From NCBI RefSeq assembly GCF_000002235.5, contig NW_022145599.1:5371281-5435280 (forward strand): a DNA stretch of 64,000 nt. Direction: 5' to 3'. Below are positions 35,278 through 44,969 of the stretch, piece by piece. Each line of letters starts with the position of its first letter. The stretch's first letter is position 1. The DNA is from Strongylocentrotus purpuratus. Its lineage: Eukaryota > Echinodermata > Echinoidea > Camarodonta > Strongylocentrotidae. The translations under genes were made by a program, and so were the position numbers. Under the pieces are notes generated by a model. The model was not told the origin of the DNA. It did not search any database and saw only the letters and a program-made list of their open reading frames with translations.

Positions 35278-36270
35278 TTATTTCATCTTGTATTCTTTCT
35301 CCTTCCCGTCTTTTCCTTCTTTGTAGAAGATGCGGGCAGGATACTTGAAGTACACTGCTCTCCTTGTATTTTCCTCTTTCAGCTTCTTCTTGATGTGAAT
35401 CAGCTTCTTCCGTTGTTCACGAATTTCCTTGGGCAACATTTCATCCACGTAAATAGGATGCTTTCCATTGTGCTCAAAGGGTTTCTCCTTCAAGAAGCGA
35501 CGTGCATTTACCAGGATCATACTTTTGGTCGAGTACCGATTAAAGGCTGCAATAATCGGCCTTGGTCGAGGTGATGAGGTGCTTCCGCTGCGATGTGCCC
35601 TTTCGATGATTACTTCAGCTTCAATCTGCAAATGCGACTTGGCAAATGACTGGATCAAATTTTCACAATTCTTGTTCTCAGCACCCTCTGGAAAGCCTTG
35701 GAACACAAGTGTGTTTCTCATTCCCCTGGCGGATAGGTCTGTCAGACGTTCGCGCAACTTCTCATTCTCCTTTTCTTGTGCGTGCAATTTCTCTTTGATT
35801 GAACCAATGTCAAACTCAATCCCTTCTTGCTTTTCCTTCACTTCTTCTATCTCTCTCTTATTGTTATCAATCTGAGTAAGGGATAAGTCTAATCTGGCCA
35901 CTATGTCATTGAATTTTGAGTTCATTTGATCCATTCTGTCAAGAAGCTTTGCTAGTAAATCTTCAGTGGTTGTACTTGCCTGCACCTTTTGATCTCCATT
36001 GATCTTTCGCTTCTTCTCTGCCCGCGGTTCGTCTTCGTCTTTTTCCTTCTCCTTTCCCCCGACAGCTTGGGGGTGCGACTCCTGCGAGTCCTGGCCTGCT
36101 TCGCTGGTTCCAGTAAGCACTGACTGCTGAGTGAGATTTTCAAGTTGAATGTCCGAGTTTTCATCGATATCCATCTCTGTTCTGCCTGAAATTGAGCCAG
36201 AAGGGGTGAAGTATTGGGAAATCCTTGGTGAAACGTCCATTTTGTCCATCTGTCTTTTCTTTCCACTCAT
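35278..36270 (-). CDS. L1-type ORF1 protein
   Basis: This is an intact 330-codon frame. Residues 1-90 are a polar, charged leader (MSGKKRQMDKMDVSPRISQY). A long heptad-type coiled coil follows (about 100-180, rich in K, E, D, L, I). Then comes an RRM-like core beginning NTLVFQGFPEG, with IIERAHRSG, and a C-terminal domain with RPIIAAFNRYSTKSMILVNA and RRAVYFKYPARIFYKEG. This is the architecture of L1 ORF1p, which forms trimers, binds the element RNA and acts as a nucleic acid chaperone. ORF2 follows ~410 bases downstream. The start at 36270 is the first ATG in the element and gives the expected length. No breaks are seen, unlike ORF2. Confidence 0.88.
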   Translation of the reverse strand: MSGKKRQMDKMDVSPRISQYFTPSGSISGRTEMDIDENSDIQLENLTQQSVLTGTSEAGQDSQESHPQAVGGKEKEKDEDEPRAEKKRKINGDQKVQASTTTEDLLAKLLDRMDQMNSKFNDIVARLDLSLTQIDNNKREIEEVKEKQEGIEFDIGSIKEKLHAQEKENEKLRERLTDLSARGMRNTLVFQGFPEGAENKNCENLIQSFAKSHLQIEAEVIIERAHRSGSTSSPRPRPIIAAFNRYSTKSMILVNARRFLKEKPFEHNGKHPIYVDEMLPKEIREQRKKLIHIKKKLKEENTRRAVYFKYPARIFYKEGKDGKEKEYKMK

Positions 36271-36347
36271 TTTTAAATTATCTTACAGAAATTTTCCACG
36301 ATGAGAAAAAATACGGTTTGACTTAGTAGGGCGCCATCTTTCTCTCC

Positions 36348-37440
36348 ACGTTTCATTAAATTATTAGATAAAGAAGACGATTCGTTGTACTGTTCTCGAC
36401 TCTTAATCTTTGTCTAAATTCAGTCCCCCCCCCCCCCTCCCCATCCTGCGCGATGCGCGGAAGCTTTGACGTTTTATTAAACTATTAAAGAAAGAAGACG
36501 ATTCGTTGTACCGTTCTCGACCCTTTATCTCGTCTGATTTCAGTTTCCCTCCCTCCTCCCGCGCGAAGCGCGGAAGCTTTTACGTTTCATTAAATCATTA
36601 GAGAAAGAAAACGATTCGTTGTACAGTTTTCGACTCTTAATCGTTGTCCAAATTAAGTCTCCCCCTCCCCCTCCTGCGCGAAGCGCGGAAGCTTTGACGT
36701 TTTATTAAACTATTAAAGAAAGAATACGATTCGTTGTACCGTTCTCGACCCTTTATACTCGTCTGATTTCAGTTCCCCCCCCCCCCCCTCCCGCGCGAAG
36801 CGCGGAAGCTTTTACGTTTCATTAAATCATTAGTGAGAGAAAACGATTCGTTGTACAGTTTTCGACTCTTAATCGTTGTCCAAATTAAGTCTCCCCCTCC
36901 CCCTCCTGCGCGAAGCGCGGAAGCTTTGACGTTTTATTAAACTATTAAAGAAAGAATACGATTCGTTGTACCGTTCTCGACTCTTAATCCTCGTCTGAAT
37001 TCAGTCCCCCCCTCCCCCCCCCTCCCGCGCAAAGCGCGGAAGCTTTTACGTTTCATTAAATCATTAGAGGAAGAAAACGATTCGTTGTACAGTTCTCGAC
37101 TCTTAATCCTTGTCTAAAATCAGTCCCCCACTCCCCATCCTGCGCGAAGCGCGGAAGCTTTTAATCTTCATTTAATCATTAGAGAAGACGATTCGTTGTA
37201 CCGTTCTCGAAAATAATCCTCATCGGAATTTAGTTCCCCCTCCATCCCGCGCGAAGCGCAGAAGCTTTTACGTTTCATTAAATCATTAAAGATTCGTATT
37301 ACCGTTCTCGCCTCAGAATCCTCGTCTGAATTCAGTCCCCCCCCCCCCTTCCCCTCCTGCGCGAGGCTTTGACGTTTTATTATTAGAGAAAGAAAACGAT
37401 GCGTTGTACCGTTCTCTATACTCTTACTCCTTGTCTGAAT
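36348..37440. repeat. 115-base satellite, right part (about 9 monomers)
   Basis: This continues the array from 29590-30397 in the same orientation. The hairpin core appears near 36447, 36560, 36675, 36790, 36905, 37027, 37141 and 37248, then decays. The alternating monomer types persist until about 37030 and blur after that, as expected at an array edge. Confidence 0.93.
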
Positions 37441-37509
37441 TTCAAAGATGTTCTTTGTCTGCTCCTTTTTCTTCCTACGTCCTCTTCCGATTTGGGGGGA
37501 CCGCCCCCC

Positions 37510-37990
37510 CCCCCCCCCTAGCTACGCGCCTGCGGTCAGATAATCACATCTTGATACCTTGTCCGACCCCGCAAGCTCAGGGGTTTAAGGCAATAAATTA
37601 CAGTCAGATAAGCATTCAGGGGCCCACCTTAGGGCCCCTGGTGGGGTCGAGGCGGCGGAGCCGGCCCCGGAAGCTCAGGGGTTTTAGGCGTTTAATTAAG
37701 GTCAGGTGAGCATATTTTTGTGTATACCTTATTATTTTGTGACACTGGCAGGTCACTATTTGGCGTGGGGTCCAGGGGGCGTAGCCCCCCAAAATCAGGG
37801 GTTTTAGGCATTAAATTACCGTCAGATGATCATCTAAGGGACCGCCGTAGGGCCCTAGATGGAATCCAGGGGGCAAAGCCCCCGGAAGCTTAGGGGTTTT
37901 AGGCATTTAATCACGGTCAGATGAGCATATTTTGATGCCATCATTATTTTGTTAACACTGGCAGTTAACTATTCTTACTTTCTTGCTCTC
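37510..37990. repeat. Tandem block with GGGGTTTTAGGCATTTAAT and palindromic GC cores
   Basis: Four imperfect units share TCAGGGGTTTTAGGC, a TTAAT..GGTCAGATGAGCAT segment and self-complementary cores such as GGGGGCGTAGCCCCC, GGGGGCAAAGCCCCC and AGGGCCCT. The spacing is about 105-130 bases. It is non-coding and adjoins the decayed satellite edge. Confidence 0.7.
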
Positions 37991-38029
37991 ATTCTATTTT
38001 ATTTATCTTTAATATACTTTTTCAAGAAA

Positions 38030-38600
38030 AGTGGGGGGGGGGGGGGGAGCTCGAGGCTCTCGATCCCCGCCGTATCTCGGGCCCTGACATGTAGGAATCT
38101 CAAGAATCATATTTTTTGCCTAATTGTAAAATGAGGAATTTGTCATTTTCCAACAAATACATACAAACGTATAATTTACTAAAAAGTGAGGAAAAATTTC
38201 GGAAATTATGTCATTTCAGCATTATTTGTAATCCACCGTTGTGGAATTAGAAATAAACCACGTTTGAATTTGATTTCCCCCAAGCCCCCCCCCCCCTCTA
38301 TCAGTACGCCAGTATCTCCTCTTTTCCTTTTTTCTTTCCCTTTCCTTCCTTCTCTCTTATTTTTTTTTTTTTATTGGGGGGGGGGGGGGTCAACAGTCTT
38401 GGAGGCAAGGCCCTCGATCTCCTTCTTCCCCCTTTTCTTTTCTTCTTCCTCTTCTTTCTTTCCCTTTTCTCCCTTTCCCTTTCCCTTCTTTTCCTTTCTT
38501 CTCTTTTTTTTTTTTTTTTAATTGCGGGGGGGGGGGGGGGCAAGGCCCGCTCGGCCCCCCCCCCTGGATCCGCGCCTGCATGAATGTGTTAATTTGCATT
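38030..38600. repeat. Poly-G, pyrimidine and GGATCC low-complexity region
   Basis: G-runs (38033-38046, 38380-38391, 38526-38540), long CT tracts and CTGGATCCGCGCCTGCA at the end. Long frames in both directions here are composition artefacts. It is related to the other C-rich GGATCC repeats of the window. Confidence 0.65.
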
Positions 38601-39035
38601 AATATTTAACACGATGCATAGTTAAACATTGAAAGGAGGAAGCAATAAAAGATACATAATTACATCGTATGGAGAATATCAATCCAGGAAGGGATAAAAA
38701 CGCCCCCCAAACGGAAGGGAACAAATGTTTGGGACTTTGTATTTAGTGGGAAAATTCCAAGCTACAGCAAAATCCATAAAGGCCTTTCTTGTTTATACAT
38801 GGGTTATGGAAAAGCCTGCCCTTAAAACAATTCCCTTTTAGCTGCCATTGGCATTGTATATTTTTCTACGACGTTAGGGAGGCACAATTAAATAGATTAC
38901 ATTGAAAGAAAGACATTCCGTATTTTACTGAATATGTGAATACTATCATAATAATTAGATATCTGCACCCGGGCTTCTGGCGGCCAAGGAGCATCATAAA
39001 TCAATTCGGTTATTTAAATTTCATAGGAGATGACA
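38601..39035. other. No gene seen
   Basis: AT-rich single-copy-looking sequence with no recognised feature. Confidence 0.4.
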
Positions 39036-39039
39036 GGGG

Positions 39040-39230
39040 CGGATCCAGGGAGGTTCATTCCCCTGTCAAACAAAAAATAGGCAAAACAAAAAAAAGTCTA
39101 TACCCCCCCCCCCCCGCGTTGAGCCAAAAAAGTGCTCACTAACCCCCCCCCCCCCCCCGCCTCCCCCACCCTGCTAATTATCTCACGAATTGGGCCCCCT
39201 CCCTCGCCGCTGGCTGGATCCGCACCTTAG
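39040..39230. mobile_element. Short C-rich element with inverted GGATCC ends
   Basis: It opens GGGGCGGATCCAGGG and closes GGCTGGATCCGCACC, so the ends are roughly inverted (GGCGGATCCAG against CTGGATCCGC). Poly-C runs lie inside. It is the same family as the blocks at 1660 and 15275. No ORF. Confidence 0.5.
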
Positions 39231-39289
39231 AGATGACACTCAGGTAATCAAGGCATAGCCTCGATTACAAATGTGAATGCATACAGTAC

Positions 39290-41560
39290 ATACAAAATAA
39301 AATAATAGACACGTTCGTAAATTCAATGAAATTTTTTCCCTGTTGCAAAATGTTGCCTTAATGATAAAGACCAGTTATGCTCATCCGATTGCATTGTGAA
39401 AGAAACGTTGTGGAATCGATCAGAAAACGTTGATCATCTAGCATATAAGTATTAGTGTGTATTGCAAGGTTCTGGAATCATCAAATTGATAAGAAATTGG
39501 CCCAGTCTTCGTAAAGTTACAAGCACTGTACACAGAAAGATGTATATGAGACTACGCACACGTGCGCGACATGTGCGTTTATCTCTCACATACAAATAGA
39601 TAAACTAGTTTACCAAATATATCAATTAGTAGGCGGTTTCCCGGCAAAAAATTTATCATCATGTATTAGTCAAAACATATTCTTTCACATGATTGGTAAT
39701 AAGAGCTGCCATTTCATTTTTTGAAATTGGGGCGTTTCCAAAACTGGTCTTTACCTTTAACCAGCTTCGTCTGCTTAAATGGGTGACGATCGGTTACATA
39801 GTTATATTTAATTGGGAAAGATTTATGCTCACTGCTAAGTTTTGTAGTAAATACAGAATTTTGAAAGGGATTTTGAATTTTAACCTGGATAGAATGATAA
39901 ACGTATTTTCCCTTTGCCAAATACCGATATATTGAGCTTCACCGTTGTAGGCTTGAATATTCCCCGCTTACATTGTGTATGTTGTATCTCTGTAAAGGGT
40001 TACCATGCTTTATTATCTATGATTCTATCATGAAAGGCAAATATGTACATTGTTCGGAAGGATTGCAAAACACGTTTCAAGTCTATCGCAGATCGATTGA
40101 GTTTTTGCATGATTGGATGTGATTTCATGCACAATGTTGTGATGATAACCCACACAGTGCCATTAAAGCATATTTTTACACAGACCCTGCATGTGAATCC
40201 CTTACATTATTATGCCTGGTATTCTTAGAGTTAATTTTCGGGGGGGGGGGGAGTCCCCTTTTTGATAATGTGGCATCTCTTCTTGGCACCGCTTCAAATA
40301 CTGAAGTGGGTACCAATGTGCATGTTTACACTCCATAAATTATGACCTCTGTTATTCAGTTTCTGACAAAATAGATTTCACGAAGTAAAAGAGTCATCCA
40401 AACTTATATCTTTACAACTAGCCGAACAAATTTAAACATTATCAGTGCCCTAAAATGTAAATTATGCAAGGAAACCCGTTTACTTGTTAGACTTCACTGT
40501 CAGACACTATTGAGTGACTGACTGGCTTTTTCTTCTTTGGTAATAACATACATAAAATGAGCTGTAAAGGTTACATGAGCATTTGTCTACATCACTTCTT
40601 GTAATGGCCAAAATTGAACTGAATGAATCTTTGCGCAGCATAAAACGTACGACCATTCGGTACAATGGTCTGAAAATCAGACTGTTACTTTAATACTGGC
40701 TCTATAGCTCTTAAGTCGATTCGACAACTAAAAGTCATTATTTTCCCACTTAAAGGCATTTTCAAGCCCCCCCCCCCCTTTTTTTTAAAGGAAGTTCTAA
40801 ATTAATATTTTTTTTCAAACGCCGTTGGAATTTAACCTTTTCATTTTAGTTTTGGTCTGCAAATGGGACATAGTACCTTAAAATCTATTCCATTGGTAAG
40901 TTTCTTCTTTTTTATGGTCAGAACGGTCACAAACATTCAGTTGGGAAAGCTTTGTGCTCGACACTGCTAAGTTTTATAGTAACTAAGGACTTTTGCTACT
41001 ACTTCTTTAACTGGTCAGAATTACGCACGCCTTTTCTCTTAGTCAAAAAGCAATGTGGACTCGACTTTTTCCAGCTTACATGACGTATGTTACATGACGT
41101 ATGTTGCATGTCAGTAAAGGGTTAATGTACTTTATCATCTGTGATTCCATCATGAAAGGCAGATATGTACATTTTTTGGAAAGAGAGCAAAACACCTTTC
41201 AAGTCTAGTGCAGATCAATAGAGTATTTCGCTTGATTGGATGTGATTTCACGCACAATTTCGCAATGTTAACCCACACTGTGCCATTAAAGCTCTTCTAT
41301 ACAGACCCTGCACGTAAACCCTATACTTTATCTTGCCTGGTATTCTTAGAGTTAATTTTCGGGGGGATTCCCCTTTTTGATAATGTGGCGCCTGTTCTTG
41401 TCACCGCTTCCAATTCAAAAGTGGATACCATTGTGTATGTGTACACTCCATGAATTTCAACCTCTTTGTTATTCAGTTTTGTGACAAAATAGAATTTACA
41501 AAGTAAAAGAGACTCCATGCCTTATCTCTGCACAACTAGCCGAACGAAATATTGATCTCT
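39290..41560. repeat. Distal copy of intron-like sequence with internal ~1.1-kb duplication
   Basis: The parts 39375-39480 and 39655-39765 match 17895-18115 in intron 1 of unit C. Within the block, about 39970-40345 is repeated at 41085-41460 (shared CATCATGAAAGGCAGATATG-type words, GATTGGATGTGATTTCA, GGTATTCTTAGAGTTAATTT). No coding sequence is seen. The sequence is probably a remnant of a further unit intron. Confidence 0.65.
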
Positions 41561-41762
41561 TTCATTTCAAGAGAAAAATGAATTCATAATATTCAGTTGA
41601 ATAAAATGTAGAGAGGGGTGGATCAAACACTGGAGGATTTTAAATTATATATACTCAAACAAGGGCATAAATACCATTATAAATACGAACAATTGAAAGA
41701 TAAAAAGCAGCTTTTGTAAAAGAGATTTTACAATGATTGGCTATGGCACGGTAAAGATACAT

Positions 41763-41934
41763 GCCCGGAGAATTCACAAAGGAGGTTTGTCGACAAACCT
41801 AGGTTTTCATGCGTCATATGACGCGTTTCGACGCGTTTTTACAAACCAGGTTTGTAAAAATAAACGCGTCAAAACGCGTCATATGACGTACATAAACCTA
41901 GATTTGTCGACAAACCTCCTTTGTGAATTTGGGC
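41763..41934. mobile_element. Long fold-back element (172 bases)
   Basis: This is nearly a complete hairpin. It opens AATTCACAAAGGAGGTTTGT and closes with the reverse complement; the arms share GTCGACAAACCTAG and GCGTCATATGACG and meet at ACAAACCAGGTTTGT. Both arms are ~85 bases with few mismatches. It is inserted in the 3' part of the minus-strand LINE. No ORF. Confidence 0.88.
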
Positions 41935-42779
41935 CAATATCTTTGGCTCTTTTTACCAAAATCCAAGCGAGAAGAAATTAAAGCATGAGTAATTTTTTCA
42001 GTGGCACTACGGTTAAGATATTTACGAATAAAACCCAAATTGCGTAACTGATAACGTACTGATTTTGAGACATATTGAATTTGTATAGACATTGTCATGT
42101 TTGAGTCGAAAAACACACCAAGGTTGCGACATACATTTAGATAGGGTAATTTCATGTCCAGCAAGAGTAATTGAAGTGATGGAAATCTTCTCTGAGTCTT
42201 AGAACCATACATTATAAATTCGCATTTGGCGAGATTTGAATTTAAGTGAATGTAAGTTTAACCACTTATGAACATCTTGTACACAAGTCTCAATGTTATG
42301 GATAACGCTGGCTGCATAGCTCTGATTGCGTTTGAAAGAAGTATATATTTGAATATCATCAGCATAAACATGATAAGAGAGAGAATGGTGATGAAAAATA
42401 TTCTTCAAACCGGTTAAATATAACGAAAACAGCGTGGGCCCGCCCACAGAGCCTTGCGGAACTCCGCATGTAAGTGGTACAAAATCTGAAAGGCAGCCGT
42501 TTATCAAGACAGCTTGAGAATGGCATAACAGGTATGATTTAAACCATTCCATGGCTCGACCTTTAACACCGAGTGACATGAGGGTATTCACCAGAACAGT
42601 GTGGTTAACAGTGTCAAAGGCGGAAGACAAATCAAGGAGTACCATAGTAGTTACTTTTCCGCCATCCATCTCCTGGAGTATAAAGTTGGATACATTAACA
42701 AGGAGGGTTTCTACACTGTGGTGGGGACGGTATGCAGATTAAAATGGGTCAAGGAGGTCATTATCGAGACAGTATACAA

Positions 42780-42912
42780 ATGATGCACAGGTTTGAGTGC
42801 GTCGGTAGGGATTGTGTGCACAAGGTACCTTTGAATGTTTTTTTTTAGACCAAATTCAAAGGTACCGCGTGCACACAATTCCACCGACCCACGAATTAAA
42901 CCTGTGCATCAT
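42780..42912. mobile_element. Hairpin MITE inside LINE RT
   Basis: Terminal arms ATGATGCACAGGTTT and AAACCTGTGCATCAT are perfect 15-base complements. The arms continue imperfectly through TTGTGTGCAC and GGTACCTTTGAA. It splits the RT of the minus-strand LINE. Confidence 0.8.
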
Positions 42913-42973
42913 CTGTTTATAAGATGGGGCCCCAAAAATTGTCAAAAATACAAAATTTTGTTATTTTACAGAT

Positions 42974-43080
42974 TTACCGGATGCATGGCAAAATCATGCG
43001 TCCGGTAATTTTTTTTTCCCGGACGCATGATTTTTTTTTACCGGACGCATGATTTTTTTTACCGGACGCATGATTTTTAA
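42974..43080. repeat. Short tandem repeat of CCGGACGCATGA plus T-runs
   Basis: ACCGGACGCATGATTTTTTT occurs about three times in tandem (21-23 base period). An inverted pair CCGGATGCATG/CATGCGTCCGG precedes it at 42977-43014. No coding signal. Confidence 0.85.
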
Positions 43081-43400
43081 CTTAGCATGAAATTCAAAAA
43101 AAAAAAAAAAAAAGTCAGTGCACATTAAACTGTTAACTTAGAAGAAAAAAAAGAAAAAAAATGAAAGATTTATTTTTTTAATTATAATTAATTATCAAAA
43201 AACACGAAAAACAAATAATTATTACCCAAAAATAAATGTATCCAAAAAGTCATTTTTTTAAAAATTTAAACAAAAAGAATTATTAAACAAAAAAGGATAT
43301 CGGTGGTATCGATTGCCGATAGCGCGTGCATCCAGTAAAAATAATTACATGGTAATTGACCAATCAGATTGCAGGGATTCTTCTACCCATCTTATAATAA
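43081..43400. other. AT-rich filler inside the LINE
   Basis: A-runs and AT-rich sequence between the CCGGACGCATGA repeats and the point where LINE RT sequence resumes (about 43400). No gene is seen. Confidence 0.4.
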
Positions 43401-44087
43401 TCATTTAATCTAGAGAACACCACCCTCTCAAGTATTTTAAACAAGAACGGGAGATTAGAAACTGGACGGTATAATTACTTAGTAATTCAGAATCAAGATT
43501 GGGTTTCTTCAGTAAAGGAAGAATGTGTGCCGTTTTAAGGACAGAAGGTACGCTTGTCTGAACGATACTTAAGTTGACAATCTGTGAGATAACAGAGGCA
43601 AATGAAGAGGAGCAATCCTTAATGAGAACAGTATAGACAGGGTCTAGTTTACACGACTTAGCTGGCAATCTATGAAGCAGTGATTGTATCTCATCGGAGG
43701 TGGTAGGTTGAATCGTCTCGAGGGATGCTGACGTGACAGGATCAGGTGGAGTTAAGTCAGGAGTGAGACTGTCCTGAATCTTCTGAACCTTGGAGCGGAA
43801 GAACTGAATAAATCTGAGAGCCAGTTCTTTACTATCAGCATGTCTTGGAAGTGGAGAGTCCTGTTTCCGATTCAAGAGACGATTGGCAGTAGAGAAGAGT
43901 TTCTTAGAGTTATGTCCACATTTATCGATTAGCCCGACAAAGTACGAACGTTTGGCTCGTTCGACAAGAGAGTTCGTGAAATCTCGTTGCGCACGGAACA
44001 TCTCTTTCCTTTGTCAATGTGAAGCTTGTCGTTAGATCGCCATCTCCGCTCAAGCTGCCTACGCTTACGTTTCTCAGCAGTAATAGG

Positions 44088-44426
44088 GACTTTTAGATTT
44101 GCGTGGACTGATACGTGTGACGTCCATTCAAGGCAGTGCATTAAAAGGACGTCGATCGTAGCATAGACCTATTGTCTTCGTGCGAATCTAAAAGTCCCTA
44201 TTCTCGCCGTGTACCAGGGATTGTCCTGACCCATGGTTTAAAATTTGCGCAAAATAAGCGCAACACAGTCACGAGGTCCAATAATAGACGCGCGCAAGGC
44301 AAGGTACGCTTATTTTGCGCTAATTTCCCCCGGTCCCCAACAGGAAAAAAAAAATCTTCTGTGTGCCCATGCCTTGAGCCATAATACATGGCTGTACAGA
44401 GAATTTTTTAATGTTGGGGACCGGGG
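44088..44426. repeat. Cluster of inverted repeats upstream of the LINE pair
   Basis: Three inverted pairs: AATAGGGACTTTTAGATT (44086-44103) with its complement near 44187; GCGCAAAATAAGCG (44247-44260) with CGCTTATTTTGCGC (44307-44320); CCCCGGTCCCCAACA (44328-44342) with TGTTGGGGACCGGGG (44412-44426). The last two are perfect. The first pair duplicates LINE sequence in opposite orientation. This looks like stacked hairpin-type insertions. Confidence 0.75.
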
Positions 44427-44960
44427 TAGAATGCAATGAATTATTGATAATTTATTGCATTTCTTAATTTTTTATTTTTTATTTGTGGGAACTGCCCCCC
44501 CCCCCCCGACCCTAGCCCCCGCTGCGTACAGTCATGGTTCAGAGGCAAAGCAATGACCTCGTTACTGTGAGGCCCTAGGATCAAAACCGTGTCGATGTGC
44601 TTTATTAGTGCCCTTTTTGTGGGGCATTAATCCTCATTACTGTCATTTATAACTTAAGGGCGTAGGTCCCCTAGTTGATAATCATAGTACCATACGCATG
44701 CTTTAGCAGTCACGCAAAACAAACACTGGCAAATTATTAATTAATACAATCTGAGAATGTATACTATTATCTAGATCTATTAGGAATAAATCATTGTCAA
44801 AATAATTCTATAAATTGGGGAAACAAAATATTCCAACTTGTTATACTTTGTGTGATTGACCTATAACCTTACACTTTACCTCAAACTACATGTTATTTTT
44901 AGGGTGTATGCCATTTAAAACATGATCTGAACAAAATAAAGTATCGTACATTTGACGTAA
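44427..44960. other. No gene; fragment shared with 53500
   Basis: 44625-44680 (TCATTTATAACTTAAGGGCG, GTCCCCTAGTT) matches 53500-53550 in reverse orientation, so this is a dispersed repeat fragment. A C-run is at 44495-44509. Otherwise AT-rich with no recognised feature. Confidence 0.5.
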
Positions 44961-44969
44961 CTCTTCATC

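Larger units (their letters stand above)
30398..36347 (-). mobile_element. L1-type LINE, 5.95 kb, inserted in the satellite with 15-base target duplication
   Basis: The element lies between two copies of ACGTTTCATTAAATT (30383-30397 and 36348-36362), a target duplication made from a satellite monomer. On the minus strand it has a short 5' UTR, ORF1 (35278-36270), a ~410-base spacer, ORF2 (34865 to about 30645) and an A-rich end (GGAAAAAAAAATAATAATAA). It is full length by structure. ORF2 carries an early stop and two frame changes and is interrupted by another LINE fragment at 30693-31194. The APE endonuclease, L1/Tx1-type RT motifs and a coiled-coil ORF1 place it in the L1 group. Confidence 0.93.
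41936..44110 (-). pseudogene. CR1/L2-type LINE, minus strand, broken by hairpin insertions
   Basis: Reading 3' to 5' along the plus strand: pre-RT basic region KVPITAEKRKRRQLERRWRS and RDFTNSLVERAKRSYFVGLI (44141-43700), RT entry LHRLPAKSCKLDP, LLKKPNLDSELLSNY and KILERVVFSRL (43405-43700), then a ~600-base interruption. After it come AYRPHHSVETLLVNV, LLDLSSAFDTVNH, GVPQGSVGGPTLF, YHVYADDIQIY (42199-42740), and RSVRYQLRNLGFIRKYL to 41940. The endonuclease is absent. There are several frame changes and two inserted elements. The motifs fit the CR1/L2 side of the Jockey superfamily. Confidence 0.82.

Noticed and set aside
35468-35875. 135-codon plus-strand frame opposite ORF1
   Set aside because: It is the antisense shadow of the L1-type ORF1.
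38186-38599. Several 60-110 codon frames on both strands
   Set aside because: They are poly-G and pyrimidine tracts translated as Gly, Lys/Arg/Glu or Phe/Ser/Pro runs.
42974-43080. CRISPR array from CCGGACGCATGA repeats
   Set aside because: Period is ~22 bases with T-run spacers, three copies, eukaryotic context; it is a short tandem repeat.
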